NCBI RefSeq assembly: GCF_022647505.1
Contig: NZ_CP071409.1
Coordinates: 3,782,001 to 3,846,000, forward strand
Direction: 5' to 3'
DNA length: 64,000 bases
DNA from: [Pantoea] beijingensis
GTDB lineage: Bacteria > Pseudomonadota > Gammaproteobacteria > Enterobacterales > Enterobacteriaceae
In this document: piece after piece, positions 18,831 to 36,356 of the stretch
Numbering within the stretch: position 1 is the first letter of the stretch
How the letters are laid out: each line of letters begins with the position of its first letter
The notes under the pieces: generated by a model
Database searches by the model: none
What the model saw: only the letters and a program-made list of their open reading frames with translations
What the model was told of the DNA's origin: nothing
Translations under genes and position numbers: made by a program

Positions 18831-21800
18831 TTAATCGTCGTTGCCACCAAGGCCAGCATTCAGCAACTCTGCCAGACTGGCAGACGCCTCATCTGCAGTA
18901 ACCTGAGGTACAACAGGTACTTCGCCTGCAGCCTTACGACGCATACGATCCTGGTGGTAGGCGTAACCAGTACCAGCCGGAATCAGACGACCTACGATAA
19001 CGTTCTCTTTCAGGCCACGCAGTTCATCACGTTTACCTGCTACAGCGGCTTCGGTCAGGACACGCGTGGTTTCCTGGAAAGATGCTGCAGAGATGAACGA
19101 TTCGGTTGCCAGTGATGCCTTGGTGATACCCAGCAGATCGCGCATGTAAGTCGCTGCGATTTTGCCGTTGGCTTCCAGATCGCGGTTAGAAATTTTAACC
19201 CGCGAGACTTCAACCTGCTCACCATCAAGGAAATCAGAGCTTCCTGAACTTTCAATGGTCGCTTTACGCAGCATCTGACGAACGATAACTTCGATATGCT
19301 TATCGTTAATCTTAACGCCTTGCAGACGATAAACTTCCTGCACTTCGTTGGTGATATAGCGTGTTACTGCATGCACACCACGCAGACGCAGGATGTCATG
19401 TGGAGACTCAGGACCATCGGAAACCACATCACCACGTTCTACGCGCTCACCTTCAAACACGTTAAGCTGACGCCATTTTGGAATCATTTCTTCGTAAGGA
19501 TCGCTGCCATCTACCGGGGTGATAACCAGGCGACGCTTCCCTTTGGTTTCTTTACCGAAGGAAATGATGCCGCTGATTTCAGCCAGGATTGCCGGCTCTT
19601 TCGGACGACGCGCTTCGAACAGGTCAGCAACACGAGGCAGACCACCGGTAATATCTTTCGTACCGCCGGATTCCTGAGGCACACGCGCCAGGGTATCACC
19701 CGAACTGATCTGAATACCATCTTCCAGTTGGACAATCGCTTTACCTGGCAGGAAATACTGAGCAGGCATATCGCTGCCAGGGATCAGTACATCGTTACCG
19801 TTGGCATCAACGATTTTCAGTGCCGGACGTAGATCTTTACCACCTGCTGTACGCTCTGCACTGTCCAGAACCACCAGAGATGACAGACCGGTCAGCTCAT
19901 CAGTCTGACGCGTAATGGTCTGACCGTCGATCATGTCAGTGAAGCGAATAAAACCGCTCACTTCAGTAATGACCGGCATGGTATGCGGATCCCAGTTCGC
20001 AACGGTTTCGCCCGCAGCAACCTGCTCACCATCACCTTTCGCCATGGTAGAACCGTAAGGAACTTTATAGCTCTCTTTGGTACGACCAAATTCGTCGATC
20101 ATTTTCAGTTCAACGTTACGCGAGGTAATAACAAGCTTGCCAGCGGAGTTGGTTACCGACTTGGCGTTGGTCAGCTTAATGGTACCTTTGTTCTTCACCT
20201 GAATGCTGGATTCAGCAGCCGCACGCGAGGCCGCACCACCGATGTGGAACGTACGCATCGTCAGCTGAGTACCTGGCTCACCGATGGACTGTGCTGCGAT
20301 AACGCCGATGGCCTCACCTTTGTTGATGATGTGACCACGCGCCAGATCGCGTCCATAACAGTGCGCACACACACCGAAGTCAGTTTCGCAACTTACGACG
20401 GAGCGAACTTTCAGGCTGTCGACAGAGTGTTCTTCCAGCAGATCACATTGGTACTCGTGCAGCAGCGTGTTACGCGGCAGCAGAATATCTGCAGTGCCCG
20501 GCTTCAACACATCTTCCGCCGTTACACGTCCCAGAACACGTTCACGCAGTGGCTCTTTAACATCACCACCTTCGATAACCGGCGTCATCAGGATACCTTC
20601 GTGGGTACCACAGTCGTCCTCGGTGACCACCAGATCTTGCGCTACATCAACCAGACGACGCGTCAGATAACCGGAGTTCGCGGTTTTCAGTGCGGTATCC
20701 GCCAGACCTTTACGCGCACCGTGCGTCGAGATGAAGTACTGGAGTACGTTCAGACCTTCGCGGAAGTTCGCAGTAATTGGCGTTTCGATGATGGAGCCAT
20801 CTGGCTTCGCCATCAGACCACGCATCCCCGCCAGCTGACGAATCTGTGCAGCAGAACCACGCGCACCGGAGTCGGCCATCATAAAGATGCTGTTGAAGGA
20901 GACCTGACGCTCTTCAACACCGTCACGGTTAATCACGCTCTCGGTCGACAAGTTTTCCATCATCGCCTTGGCTACGCGTTCGTTTGCTGCAGCCCAGATA
21001 TCGATAACCTTGTTATAACGCTCGCCAGCAGTGACCAGACCAGACTGGAACTGCTCCTGAATCTCAGCCACTTCCGCTTCCGCTTCGGTGATGATTTCCG
21101 CTTTCTTCGCCGGGATGACCATGTCATCGATACCAACGGAAGCACCTGAACGTGCTGCATAGGCAAAACCGGTGTACATCGTCTGGTCAGCAAAGATGAC
21201 GGTTGGTTTCAAGCCCAGAATGCGGTAACAGGTGTTCAGCATTTTGGAGATGGCTTTCTTACCCAGCGCCTGGTTGACGATAGAGTAAGGCAGACCTTTC
21301 GGCACGATCATCCACAGAATGGCGCGGCCCACGGTCGTGTCAATAATGCTGGTTTTAGCAACCCACTCGTCCTGCTCGTTTTTCTCATGCTCAGTGATAC
21401 GTACTTTCACACGAGCATGTAACGAAGCCAAACCAGCGCGATAGATGCGCTCTGCCTCTTTCGGACCGGTCAGCACCATGCCTTCGCCTTTGGCGTTAAC
21501 ACAGTCACGGGTCATGTAGTACAGGCCCAGCACGACGTCCTGAGAAGGAACGATGATTGGCTCGCCGTTCGCAGGTGACAGAATGTTGTTGGTTGACATC
21601 ATCAACGCACGTGCTTCCAGCTGAGCTTCCAGCGTCAGCGGTACGTGCACAGCCATTTGGTCACCATCGAAGTCGGCGTTATAGGCCGCACAAACCAGCG
21701 GGTGCAGCTGGATAGCTTTACCTTCGATCAGAACAGGTTCAAATGCCTGAATACCCAAACGGTGCAGAGTTGGTGCACGGTTCAGCAGGACCGGGTGTTC

Positions 21801-23051
21801 ACGGATCACTTCGTCGAGGATATCCCAGACAACAGCTTCTTCACGCTCTACCATTTTCTTAGCAGCTTTAATGGTGGTCGCGAGGCCACGCAGTTCCAGC
21901 TTGCCGTAGATGAACGGTTTGAACAGCTCCAGTGCCATTTTCTTCGGCAGACCGCACTGATGCAGACGCAGGTATGGACCTACGGTGATAACAGAACGAC
22001 CGGAATAGTCAACACGCTTACCGAGCAGGTTCTGACGGAAACGACCCTGCTTACCTTTGATCATATCGGCCAAAGATTTCAGCGGACGCTTGTTAGATCC
22101 GGTGATCGCACGGCCACGACGGCCGTTATCCAGCAGGGCATCTACCGCTTCCTGCAGCATACGTTTTTCGTTACGTACGATGATATCAGGCGCAGCCAGA
22201 TCCAGCAGACGCTTCAGACGGTTGTTACGGTTGATCACGCGACGATACAGATCGTTCAGATCTGAGGTTGCGAAACGACCGCCGTCCAGCGGCACCAGTG
22301 GACGCAGATCCGGCGGCAGCACTGGCAGCACGGTCAGGATCATCCACTCTGGTTTGTTGCCAGACTGCACGAACGCTTCCAGCAGCTTGATGCGCTTGGT
22401 CAGCTTTTTGCGTTTAGTTTCAGAATTGGTTTCATTCAACTCTTCACGCAGCTGTTCGCACTCTTGCTCCAGATCCATGTTTTTCAACAGGGCCTGGATC
22501 GCTTCTGCACCCATTTTTGCGTCGAATTCATCACCAAACTCTTCCAGCGCATCCAGATACTGCTCTTCAGTCAGGATCTGACGCTTTTCAAGGTTGGTCA
22601 TGCCGCCTTCAACCACCACATAGGATTCGAAGTACAGCACGCGTTCGATATCACGCAGTGGCATATCCAGCAGCAAACCGATGCGTGATGGCAACGATTT
22701 CAGGAACCAGATGTGCGCAGTTGGCGAAGCCAGTTCAATGTGGCCCATGCGCTCACGGCGAACTTTGGTCTGTGTAACTTCAACGCCACACTTCTCACAG
22801 ATCACACCGCGATGTTTCAGGCGCTTGTACTTACCGCACAGGCACTCATAGTCTTTCACTGGCCCGAAAATACGCGCACAGAACAGACCGTCACGCTCTG
22901 GTTTGAACGTACGGTAGTTGATGGTTTCCGGCTTTTTAACTTCACCGAAAGACCAGGAACGGATCATGTCTGGCGAAGCCAGCGCAATTTTGATCGCATC
23001 AAACTCTTCAGTTTTAGTTTGCGCTTTCAGAAACTTAAGTAAGTCTTTCAC
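18831..23051 (-). CDS. rpoC: DNA-directed RNA polymerase subunit beta'
   Basis: 1406 aa (E. coli 1407), GTG start at 23051 as in E. coli. Largest catalytic subunit of RNA polymerase. The active-site NADFDGDQM motif is present near residues 458-466, the N-terminal zinc ribbon reads [19 protein letters not shown] near residue 70, and the second zinc site includes [11 protein letters not shown]. The trigger-loop and bridge-helix region ([29 protein letters not shown]) is intact. It follows rpoB after 82 bases and ends in front of a strong terminator. In E. coli htrC and thiH would follow; here an accessory island intervenes. Confidence 0.99.
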   Translation of the reverse strand: MKDLLKFLKAQTKTEEFDAIKIALASPDMIRSWSFGEVKKPETINYRTFKPERDGLFCARIFGPVKDYECLCGKYKRLKHRGVICEKCGVEVTQTKVRRERMGHIELASPTAHIWFLKSLPSRIGLLLDMPLRDIERVLYFESYVVVEGGMTNLEKRQILTEEQYLDALEEFGDEFDAKMGAEAIQALLKNMDLEQECEQLREELNETNSETKRKKLTKRIKLLEAFVQSGNKPEWMILTVLPVLPPDLRPLVPLDGGRFATSDLNDLYRRVINRNNRLKRLLDLAAPDIIVRNEKRMLQEAVDALLDNGRRGRAITGSNKRPLKSLADMIKGKQGRFRQNLLGKRVDYSGRSVITVGPYLRLHQCGLPKKMALELFKPFIYGKLELRGLATTIKAAKKMVEREEAVVWDILDEVIREHPVLLNRAPTLHRLGIQAFEPVLIEGKAIQLHPLVCAAYNADFDGDQMAVHVPLTLEAQLEARALMMSTNNILSPANGEPIIVPSQDVVLGLYYMTRDCVNAKGEGMVLTGPKEAERIYRAGLASLHARVKVRITEHEKNEQDEWVAKTSIIDTTVGRAILWMIVPKGLPYSIVNQALGKKAISKMLNTCYRILGLKPTVIFADQTMYTGFAYAARSGASVGIDDMVIPAKKAEIITEAEAEVAEIQEQFQSGLVTAGERYNKVIDIWAAANERVAKAMMENLSTESVINRDGVEERQVSFNSIFMMADSGARGSAAQIRQLAGMRGLMAKPDGSIIETPITANFREGLNVLQYFISTHGARKGLADTALKTANSGYLTRRLVDVAQDLVVTEDDCGTHEGILMTPVIEGGDVKEPLRERVLGRVTAEDVLKPGTADILLPRNTLLHEYQCDLLEEHSVDSLKVRSVVSCETDFGVCAHCYGRDLARGHIINKGEAIGVIAAQSIGEPGTQLTMRTFHIGGAASRAAAESSIQVKNKGTIKLTNAKSVTNSAGKLVITSRNVELKMIDEFGRTKESYKVPYGSTMAKGDGEQVAAGETVANWDPHTMPVITEVSGFIRFTDMIDGQTITRQTDELTGLSSLVVLDSAERTAGGKDLRPALKIVDANGNDVLIPGSDMPAQYFLPGKAIVQLEDGIQISSGDTLARVPQESGGTKDITGGLPRVADLFEARRPKEPAILAEISGIISFGKETKGKRRLVITPVDGSDPYEEMIPKWRQLNVFEGERVERGDVVSDGPESPHDILRLRGVHAVTRYITNEVQEVYRLQGVKINDKHIEVIVRQMLRKATIESSGSSDFLDGEQVEVSRVKISNRDLEANGKIAATYMRDLLGITKASLATESFISAASFQETTRVLTEAAVAGKRDELRGLKENVIVGRLIPAGTGYAYHQDRMRRKAAGEVPVVPQVTADEASASLAELLNAGLGGNDD

Positions 23052-23133
23052 GGATTAGCTCCCGTCGGAGTGAGACTTCTCAGAGACGCCCGGAATAAAC
23101 CGGGCGCCCTGTAACCAGTACAAATGCGAGTCG

Positions 23134-27162
<4,029 letters not shown>

Positions 27163-27423
27163 AGGGTTCCTCAGCTCGCTGAAAAGTAGAACCACTCTGT
27201 CCGTCCTGGAGGACAGTTCATGCAACACTATTTGGTTTTCCGGAAAGCAAAGGGGACTTTCCGCAATACATCTTTCTATCACTCTTAAATCATTTCATTG
27301 CTCTTGTGCAGACAGGGAGCCCTCACAGGGAAGCAGTATATTAAGGCGTCGATAGAAAAAGATATTGAAGGACATCAATGGCTAAACAGTGTGAAACCCC
27401 ATTGAGGTCCTGTAGCGCAAAAA

Positions 27424-27451
27424 GGCTGGTGACCAAAAATAGTCACCAGCC
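27424..27451 (-). terminator. rplL-rpoB attenuator hairpin
   Basis: GGCTGGTGAC and GTCACCAGCC form a perfect 10-bp stem (27424-27433 with 27442-27451) around an 8-base loop; on the minus strand TTTTTGCGC follows. It lies 40 bases after the rplL stop and 262 bases before rpoB, the position of the partial terminator that lowers rpoBC transcription relative to the ribosomal genes in E. coli. Confidence 0.85.
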
Positions 27452-27490
27452 ATCAGCCTGATAAATCAGACTGCAACCAAAAAGGTCGTC

Positions 27491-27853
27491 TTACTTAACT
27501 TCAACTTCTGCACCAGCTTCTTCCAGAGAAGCTTTAAGTGCAGCTGCGTCGTCTTTGCTAACGCCTTCTTTAACCACACCCAGCGCTTCAACCAGGTCTT
27601 TAGCTTCTTTCAAGCCCAGACCAGTTGCGCCACGTACGGCTTTGATTACTGCAACTTTGTTAGCGCCGATGCCTTTCAGCACGACGTTGAACTCAGTTTG
27701 CTCTTCAGCAGCTTCAGCTGGGCCAGCAGCAACAGCTACAGCGGCAGCAGCAGAAACACCGAATTTTTCTTCCATAGCAGAAACCAGCTCAACAACGTCC
27801 ATTACGGACATAGCTGCTACTGCTTCCAGAATTTGATCTTTAGTGATAGACAT
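27491..27853 (-). CDS. rplL: Ribosomal protein bL12 (L7/L12)
   Basis: 120 aa (E. coli 121). Stalk protein of the 50S subunit that recruits translation GTPases. N-terminal dimerisation part ([20 protein letters not shown]), an Ala-rich hinge and the C-terminal domain with [20 protein letters not shown] are all present. 64 bases downstream of rplJ and followed by the rpoB attenuator. Confidence 0.98.
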   Translation of the reverse strand: MSITKDQILEAVAAMSVMDVVELVSAMEEKFGVSAAAAVAVAAGPAEAAEEQTEFNVVLKGIGANKVAVIKAVRGATGLGLKEAKDLVEALGVVKEGVSKDDAAALKASLEEAGAEVEVK

Positions 27854-27917
27854 GACAATTGTTCCTAAGAATCAGAAAAAGTTTATACGTTAAAGTGCGC
27901 AAGAAAAGGAAGAGCGA

Positions 27918-28415
27918 TTAAGCCGCTTCTTTTGCATCGCGAACAGCAGCCAGAGTACGAACCAATTTGCCTGCAGCGGCTTCTTTCATGGTCGACATCA
28001 GACGTGCCAGTGCTTCTTCGTAAGTCGGCAGCGTTGCCAGACGGTCAATTTGAGCCGCTGGGATCAGCTCACCTTCAAAGGCCGCAGCTTTGACCTCAAA
28101 TTTTGCATTCGCTTTCGCGAACTCTTTGAACAGACGAGCAGCAGCGCCCGGGTGTTCCATAGAGTATGCAATCAGGGTCGGACCAACAAACGTGTCTTTC
28201 AGGCACTCAAACTGAGTACCTTCAACGACGCGGCGCAGCAGGGTGTTACGAACAACACGCATGTAAACGCCAGCTTCACGACCTGCTTTACGCAGTTCAG
28301 TCATTTTATCTACGGTCACGCCACGGGAATCCGCAACAACCGCAGACAGCGCGCCTTTGGCTACTTCGCTGACTTCAGCAACAATCGCTTGTTTGTCTTG
28401 AAGATTTAATGCCAT
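27918..28415 (-). CDS. rplJ: Ribosomal protein uL10
   Basis: 165 aa from the ATG at 28415 ([20 protein letters not shown]), equal to E. coli L10; an in-frame ATG 23 codons earlier lies in the regulatory leader. L10 anchors the L7/L12 stalk on 23S rRNA and represses its own operon. AGGAGC precedes the start. Conserved [20 protein letters not shown] and [17 protein letters not shown] blocks are intact. Confidence 0.98.
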   Translation of the reverse strand: MALNLQDKQAIVAEVSEVAKGALSAVVADSRGVTVDKMTELRKAGREAGVYMRVVRNTLLRRVVEGTQFECLKDTFVGPTLIAYSMEHPGAAARLFKEFAKANAKFEVKAAAFEGELIPAAQIDRLATLPTYEEALARLMSTMKEAAAGKLVRTLAAVRDAKEAA

Positions 28416-28640
28416 TAGCTTGTGCTCCTGGATTTTGGCCGGAGAAGGATTTCTCCGGAACTCACTTTCACTTATCAACCGCAAAGAAGATAAGCGCTAA
28501 AACACGGTGAGCAGAATCCAGCAAAGACTATAAAAATATTCTTCAGGTTCTGTCACCGTCTACGCAGGAAAAATTAAGTTTCTTGCGAAACTCCTGCGGT
28601 CTTGGACGGAGGCCTGGATAAGGCCAGGCTCCAACCGAAA
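28416..28640 (-). promoter_or_regulatory. rplJ mRNA leader (L10 autoregulation region)
   Basis: The untranslated stretch before rplJ closely resembles the E. coli rplJ leader, including GACCGCAGGAGTTTCGCAAG and the segment CTGCGTAGACGGTGACAGAA, then TTCCGGAGAAATCC close to the start. In E. coli L10-L12 binds this leader and blocks rplJL translation. The whole rplA-rplJ gap (28416-28843) is 428 bases and should also hold the L10 promoter, which was not pinned down. Confidence 0.75.
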
Positions 28641-28796
28641 ATTCTTTCTAATTCGTCGTCTTTCAAGCCGCCACTAACTTGGCCGCTTTCACTTACCTCA
28701 GACACACAGTTAACTATGCTACCGAGGATTCATTCATTTGCCGCCACGCCACAACTTGAATGACTCGATTAGACGTCCTGTATATTAACAGAACAA

Positions 28797-28829
28797 CGGG
28801 CGTAAGATTCTAGACGAAACTAACGCCCG
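28797..28829 (-). terminator. Hairpin downstream of rplA
   Basis: CGGGCGT (28797-28803) pairs with ACGCCCG (28823-28829) around a 19-base loop; on the minus strand TTGTTCTGTTAAT follows. It begins 15 bases after the rplA stop, and the same sequence context is found after rplA in E. coli. Likely a partial terminator or processing hairpin between the rplKA and rplJL parts. Confidence 0.65.
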
Positions 28830-28843
28830 CGTAAAGCAACGAA

Positions 28844-30031
<1,188 letters not shown>

Positions 30032-30069
30032 TTAATATTCACACGCTGAAACAGCGCATAAAAACAAAA

Positions 30070-30106
30070 GGCGCGAAATTATAGTTAAATTTCGCGCCTT
30101 CCGCAA
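30070..30106 (-). promoter_or_regulatory. L11 operon promoter overlapping a terminator-like palindrome
   Basis: On the minus strand TTGCGG (30101-30106) and TATAAT (30078-30083) are 17 bases apart, a near-ideal promoter for rplKA, 98 bases before rplK. The spacer and -10 lie inside the inverted repeat GGCGCGAAAT/ATTTCGCGCC (30070-30098), which is followed by TTTTGTTTTTA on the same strand. The palindrome is therefore also a plausible intrinsic terminator for secE-nusG. Confidence 0.8.
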
Positions 30107-30182
30107 CCGGAAATCGGTTACTGCTTATACTGGCACTTGTTGCATACAGGCTGTTTCACCTGCAGCAAGCTACACAATAATT

Positions 30183-30728
30183 TTAGCCTTTCTCAACCTG
30201 CCCAAAATCCAACTCTACTGGCGTTGCACGCCCAAAGATGGATACAGAGACTTTCAAGCGGCTTTTTTCATAGTCAACTTCTTCAACAACACCGTTAAAG
30301 TCAGCGAACGGACCATCGTTGACACGAACCATCTCACCAGGTTCAAACATTGTTTTCGGCCGCGGTTTATCACCAACCTGCTGCAGGCGGTTCATAATCG
30401 CATCAACTTCTTTATCGCTTATTGGTGCAGGACGATCGGAAGTACCGCCAATGAAGCCCATGACGCGAGGCACGCTGCGCACAAGATGCCAGCTTGCATC
30501 GTTCATGACCATCTGAACCAGAACGTAGCCCGGAAAGAACTTGCGCTCGCTTTTACGGCGCTGCCCGCCACGGATTTCCACAACCTCTTCGGTTGGAACC
30601 ATGACATCGCCAAACAGTTCTTCCATGTTATGTAACTTGATATGCTCACGCAGCGATTGTGCTACGCGGCCTTCAAAACCGGAAAACGCCTGAACGACGT
30701 ACCAGCGCTTTTTTGGAGCTTCAGACAT
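30183..30728 (-). CDS. nusG: Transcription termination/antitermination factor NusG
   Basis: 181 aa, the E. coli length. N-terminal NGN domain ([20 protein letters not shown]) binds polymerase; C-terminal KOW domain ([19 protein letters not shown]) contacts Rho or ribosomal S10. It starts 1 base after the secE stop. Its paralogue RfaH is encoded at 53726. Confidence 0.98.
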   Translation of the reverse strand: MSEAPKKRWYVVQAFSGFEGRVAQSLREHIKLHNMEELFGDVMVPTEEVVEIRGGQRRKSERKFFPGYVLVQMVMNDASWHLVRSVPRVMGFIGGTSDRPAPISDKEVDAIMNRLQQVGDKPRPKTMFEPGEMVRVNDGPFADFNGVVEEVDYEKSRLKVSVSIFGRATPVELDFGQVEKG

Positions 30729-30729
30729 C

Positions 30730-31113
30730 TCAGAACCTCAGGCCAGTGATAAACGATACCAGACGGACCAGAATACCATCCAGCCCCCACAAAATCAGTG
30801 ACATCACGGCGGTTACCGCGGCAACGATTAACGTGGTGTGCAACGTTTCCTGACGAGTTGGCCAAATGACTTTACGGACTTCAGTTCGCGCTTCACGCGC
30901 AAAAGCCACGGTAGATTTACCTTTGGTCGTCAGCAGCGCAATGCCGCCCGCCGCTGCGATCAGAATGACAACAGCCAGCGCACGTATCGGTAATGTAACG
31001 TCGCGATAGTAGTAGTTACCTACGATTGCCACGATCAGCAAAACGGCAACGACTAGCCATTTAATCGCTTCCAGGCCGCGCCCGCTCCCTTGAGCTTCGG
31101 TATTAGCACTCAT
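30730..31113 (-). CDS. secE: Preprotein translocase subunit SecE
   Basis: 127 aa, the E. coli length. Small inner-membrane subunit clamping the SecY channel. Three membrane segments are visible: about 19-37 ([18 protein letters not shown]), 45-63 and 93-115; the essential third helix follows the [16 protein letters not shown] amphipathic stretch. Forms the secE-nusG pair as in E. coli. Confidence 0.97.
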   Translation of the reverse strand: MSANTEAQGSGRGLEAIKWLVVAVLLIVAIVGNYYYRDVTLPIRALAVVILIAAAGGIALLTTKGKSTVAFAREARTEVRKVIWPTRQETLHTTLIVAAVTAVMSLILWGLDGILVRLVSFITGLRF

Positions 31114-31402
31114 AAACTAACCTGCCACCATAAATCAGAAACTGTTTTGCTTCGCAATACGAAGCAACCAAACCGAATAATGCTGTGAGGCGAAACCCGG
31201 CATATCCCTTCATCTTTCAAATCACAGCAGAATGATTGCCTGCCTTTACCCGGTTCTTGCACTAAATCTGCATATCCAGAGCATTCACTCACATTTGCTG
31301 TAACGTGAAATCTATTGGGTTCAACGCCGTGCGACAGAGCCTGCCTCAGCAATGATTATGATCTAAAATCACTGATGAGCCAGGTTCTATGTTACAGCGT
31401 GC
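31114..31402. other. tufB-secE intergenic region
   Basis: About 290 bases after the tufB terminator and before secE. It must carry the secE-nusG promoter on the minus strand; no pair of hexamers stood out clearly. No gene, tRNA or repeat is supported. Confidence 0.5.
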
Positions 31403-31425
31403 AAAAAGGGCATCAAATGATGCCC
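31403..31425 (-). terminator. tufB terminator
   Basis: GGGCATCA/TGATGCCC form an 8-bp stem with a 2-base centre (31408-31425); on the minus strand it is followed by TTTTTGC. It lies 35 bases after the tufB stop. Confidence 0.88.
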
Positions 31426-31459
31426 TCTTCATGTACGTTGCGTCAAATATTATCAGCGA

Positions 31460-32680
<1,221 letters not shown>

Positions 32681-32757
32681 TCACCACATCAACCAGGCTA
32701 CGCCTGAACAGTTGAATTTTATTCACAGAAGAAGAATCAGGAAGGGAGATAATGAAG

Positions 32758-32833
32758 TGGTGCTGATACCCAGAGTCGAACTGGGGACCTCACCCTTACC
32801 AAGGGTGCGCTCTACCAACTGAGCCATATCAGC
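32758..32833 (-). tRNA. thrT: tRNA-Thr (GGT)
   Basis: 76 nt including the encoded CCA. Cloverleaf visible on the minus strand: acceptor start GCTGATA, D-arm GCTCAGTTGGTAGAGC, anticodon GGT in CCCTTGGTAAGGG and T-arm with GTTCGA. It lies 114 bases before tufB in the same transcript. Confidence 0.97.
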
Positions 32834-32838
32834 ACATC

Positions 32839-32913
<75 letters not shown>

Positions 32914-33192
32914 ATCCTGGAACTCGGCTACCTGTTCTTTCTGTAGCATATGAACAGTTAAAAAGGTTTTACTGTTCGAGTCAACTTGCACTGCCTGCTG
33001 ACTCTGACTGTGCTTGAGCTCAGTCTGAATATGGCGGCTGGGTAAGAATTACTCGTCACTTAACCCTAACCTTTCACATCATGCTCTACACGTTTCCTCG
33101 TGCTTCATAACGTGAAACTTCCAGAAGATTTTTCAACCTTCCCGGATGACTTATTATTCATCCGCTTTCGGTCCTTTACTACAGAACCAAAA

Positions 33193-33277
<85 letters not shown>

Positions 33278-33288
33278 CAGTTACTTGA

Positions 33289-33364
<76 letters not shown>

Positions 33365-33378
33365 ATCAAGTGACGCGC

Positions 33379-33407
33379 ATTCTAGGAAGACCGGCCTCGC
33401 TATGCAA
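33379..33407 (-). promoter_or_regulatory. Promoter of the tRNA-tufB operon
   Basis: On the minus strand TTGCAT (33402-33407) and TAGAAT (33379-33384) are exactly 17 bases apart and followed by a GC-rich discriminator (GCGCGTC), typical of stringently controlled stable-RNA promoters. Transcription would begin just before tRNA-Thr(TGT). AT-rich sequence with GCGATAAATGTTC just upstream could bind Fis, as at the E. coli operon (inference). Confidence 0.88.
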
Positions 33408-33959
33408 CAAAAAAATTGCGATAAATGTTCTATCGCTTATAATTTGTGCAAATTGTCGCAATTTAACCATTAAACGCTGAAAATTCATCCAGGTTTGATT
33501 GTCTCCCCGAACTTTTACAACCGCATTTCGCCACGCCGATAAACGGTCTGGACTTTCCTACCTCGCTGCATAGTATATTATTTATGCAATAAGAGACATT
33601 TATTTACTCTCATGACGTCTGGTGTACCCGGGTTGTTGGGGCTGGTATAGAAGAAAGCCTGATGTTCTTTGGGTATATGGACAAACATCATGTCTATCGT
33701 GGCGTGACGAGGATCGCGAGTACGCACTTGCAGTGCTCACCTTATACTTACCGAATTAAAGTTGAAAAGTGCGAGTGCCGTTGTGATTGCATCGGCATAT
33801 TTATTTTTTCCTTCTTTTTCTCGTCATACTGATGTTAACCTCCTGCGCACTGTTTTCTGAAACGTCCCTTAGTACTCGAGTTGAGAAATTGATGATTTTA
33901 TTACGCATCCTCAACAGCAACGTGCTGACAGGAAAATATTTGCTGACAGAAGCATGCAT
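33408..33959. other. Intergenic region between the tRNA operon and coaA
   Basis: About 550 bases between two divergent units. The left end should contain upstream elements of the tRNA promoter and the right part the coaA promoter. No supported ORF, tRNA or repeat was found. Confidence 0.5.
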
Positions 33960-34910
33960 ATGAGTAAAAAAGATTCCTCGTTAACGACACCTTATTTGCA
34001 ATTTGATCGCACCCAGTGGGCGGCACTGCGCAACTCTGTTCCCATGACGCTGAGGGAAGATGAAATTGCACGTCTTAAAGGTATTAATGAAGATCTCTCG
34101 ATTGAAGAAGTTGCAGAGATCTACCTCCCACTTTCGCGCCTGTTAAATTTCTATATCAGCTCTAATGTACGTCGCCAGGCGGTACTTGAGCAGTTTTTAG
34201 GGACCGATGGGCAAAAGATACCCTATATCATCAGTATTGCTGGCAGTGTTGCGGTTGGCAAAAGTACAACCGCCCGTGTACTTCAGGCATTGCTCAGTCG
34301 CTGGCCAGAGCATCGGCGCGTAGAGTTAATCACTACTGACGGTTTTCTTCATCCAAATGACGTATTAAAGGAACGTGGATTGATGAAGAAAAAGGGGTTC
34401 CCGCAATCCTATGATATGCATCGTCTGGTAAACTTTGTCTCAGACTTGAAGTCAGGCGCAACTCAGGTGACAGCACCGGTTTACTCGCATCTTATTTATG
34501 ACGTTATCCCTGGCGGGGATAAATTAATACAACAGCCAGATATTTTGATTCTTGAAGGATTAAATGTCTTGCAGAGTGGTATGGATTATCCACACGATCC
34601 GTTACATGTATTTGTTTCAGATTTTGTTGATTTTTCAATTTATGTCGATGCGCCAGAAGATTTATTAGAGCACTGGTATATTAATCGCTTTCTCAAATTC
34701 CGTCAGGGAGCCTTTACCGATCCAGACTCTTATTTTCATCATTATGCGCAACTCCCTGAAGAGGAAGCCGTCGGGATCGCTGCACAGTTATGGAAAGAGA
34801 TTAACTGGCTCAATCTGAAGCAAAACATTTTACCAACACGGGAAAGGGCGAGCCTGATTATGACAAAAAGTGTTAATCATGCCGTTGATTGTGTTCGTCT
34901 AAGAAAATAA
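33960..34910 (+). CDS. coaA: Pantothenate kinase (type I)
   Basis: 316 aa from the ATG at 33960 ([20 protein letters not shown]), the E. coli length; an ATG two codons upstream is an alternative. Phosphorylates pantothenate, the controlled first step of coenzyme A synthesis. The P-loop GSVAVGKST lies near residue 97, followed by [10 protein letters not shown] and YDVIPGGD, and the C-terminal [13 protein letters not shown] block is intact. It is convergent with birA, as in E. coli. Confidence 0.97.
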   Translation: MSKKDSSLTTPYLQFDRTQWAALRNSVPMTLREDEIARLKGINEDLSIEEVAEIYLPLSRLLNFYISSNVRRQAVLEQFLGTDGQKIPYIISIAGSVAVGKSTTARVLQALLSRWPEHRRVELITTDGFLHPNDVLKERGLMKKKGFPQSYDMHRLVNFVSDLKSGATQVTAPVYSHLIYDVIPGGDKLIQQPDILILEGLNVLQSGMDYPHDPLHVFVSDFVDFSIYVDAPEDLLEHWYINRFLKFRQGAFTDPDSYFHHYAQLPEEEAVGIAAQLWKEINWLNLKQNILPTRERASLIMTKSVNHAVDCVRLRK

Positions 34911-35393
34911 TGTTATGTCTCAGCATGTATCCCTTTAATTCGCGTAGTTTCACGATGAAAATACAATCCTAATATATTTGGAAAACGTCTAAATAACGTT
35001 ACAGAGCTATCCTGGGGGATAGATAATCCTGAGATGATTTTTTAGGGTAAATATCCCCCCTTCCTTTTCCCGCACTAAAACATGCCGTTAATGCTGAATT
35101 CATCCTAATCAAATTGTCATCGCTATTGATTAAGATGTCATAAATAGTGGATTAAAAGGTTTTATCCCAGCATGTGGTGGGAGCTCTAGTATCATTGCAG
35201 CTATTCTTTATTTTAATACTACGATTGAAATCCACATAATCAGTATAGATGGATGGCCTGACCCACATCGCAACTATGTAGTTCAGGCAAAGTAGGCATA
35301 TTGTTACTCTCACGTGATCGTGGAACAACCGCTAAATAACTCATCGAAAAGACCCGTCCATGAATTTTAAGTCCCCCCTGTCCGCGGTTTTCA
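34911..35393. other. Intergenic region between convergent coaA and birA
   Basis: About 480 bases between two gene ends. AT-rich on the left, with no recognised repeat, RNA or clear intrinsic terminator. A minus-strand reading frame at 35240-35470 overlaps the birA end and has no recognisable features. Confidence 0.5.
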
Positions 35394-36356
35394 TCAACCC
35401 TGCGACCGCAATGAGATCTCTCCGCCAACCCAAGACTTAAGTGCGCCATCCTGCTCAAGTAGCAATCCACCTTGTTGGTCTATCCCGCGTGCGATACCGG
35501 GTACTTCACGATCGCCAATAAGTAGTTTAACTGGGCGGTTAATAAAATTATCTAACGCTGACCACCGGTCAATAAAAGGTGCCAGACCTTCACGTTCAAA
35601 AACGATAAGAGTACTGCGTAATTTATTGATCAACTTAGCCGTAAGCGCATTGCGATCGATAGTGATACCTGCTTCCTCCAGGTTAATCCATCCCTGATTT
35701 ACAACCGTAGTATCAGGCGCACGCATGGCCAGGTTAATTCCTGCACCAATGACAATCTGTGCAGCGTCACCCGTTTTTCCGGTTAATTCAACCAAAATAC
35801 CTGCCAATTTACGATCGTTCAGGTAGAGATCGTTCGGCCATTTAACTCTGACCTCCTTCGCCCCTAATTCATGCAGCACTTCAGCCATTACAATGCCGAT
35901 TACAAGGCTTAACCCCATTGCTGCCGCTGGCCCTTGTTCCAGTCTCCAGTACATCGACAGATACAGATTGGAAGCAAACGGGGAAAACCATTGCCGTCCA
36001 CGCCGACCACGTCCGGCCTGCTGATATTCCGCGACACAAACATCTCCTGATTGTAAAGTATCCATCCGGTCCAATAGATACTGATTAGTTGAATCAATGA
36101 CCGGGATAACCGCTATCCGGCGATCATCCAGCTGCGATGCTATTTCCTTCTCATTTAATAGATGAAGTGGAGCAGACAGGCTATAGCCTTTACCTGTCAC
36201 AGTGAACACATCCAGCCCCCATTCTTTGAGCACCTGTATATGTTTATTAATCGCAGCCCTACTCATGCCAAGCTGCTCACCAAGCTGTTCACCAGAATGG
36301 AATTCACCGTCTGCTAAGATGCTAACTAGCAGCAATGGGACTGTATTATTTTTCAT
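35394..36356 (-). CDS. birA: Biotin ligase / biotin operon repressor
   Basis: 320 aa (E. coli 321). Attaches biotin to the acetyl-CoA carboxylase carrier protein and, as biotinyl-AMP dimer, represses the bio operon. N-terminal helix-turn-helix (about 20-48: [20 protein letters not shown]), catalytic [12 protein letters not shown] loop, KWPNDLYL and KLAGILVE motifs, and a C-terminal SH3-like domain. Overlaps the murB stop by four bases, so translation is coupled. Confidence 0.97.
   Translation of the reverse strand: MKNNTVPLLLVSILADGEFHSGEQLGEQLGMSRAAINKHIQVLKEWGLDVFTVTGKGYSLSAPLHLLNEKEIASQLDDRRIAVIPVIDSTNQYLLDRMDTLQSGDVCVAEYQQAGRGRRGRQWFSPFASNLYLSMYWRLEQGPAAAMGLSLVIGIVMAEVLHELGAKEVRVKWPNDLYLNDRKLAGILVELTGKTGDAAQIVIGAGINLAMRAPDTTVVNQGWINLEEAGITIDRNALTAKLINKLRSTLIVFEREGLAPFIDRWSALDNFINRPVKLLIGDREVPGIARGIDQQGGLLLEQDGALKSWVGGEISLRSQG

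Noticed and set aside
19983..21149. 388-codon plus-strand reading frame inside rpoC
   Set aside because: It is fully antisense to conserved rpoC sequence, with a composition expected from the codon bias of a highly expressed gene and no domain. Similar long antisense frames occur in rpoB (24235-24975, 25105-25914).
27163..27282. Extended N-terminus for rpoB from the ATG at 27282
   Set aside because: It would add 40 residues absent from the family; the start at 27162 gives exactly 1342 residues.
35240..35470. 76-codon minus-strand frame at the birA 3' end
   Set aside because: It overlaps birA, has no recognisable domain and no evident ribosome-binding site.
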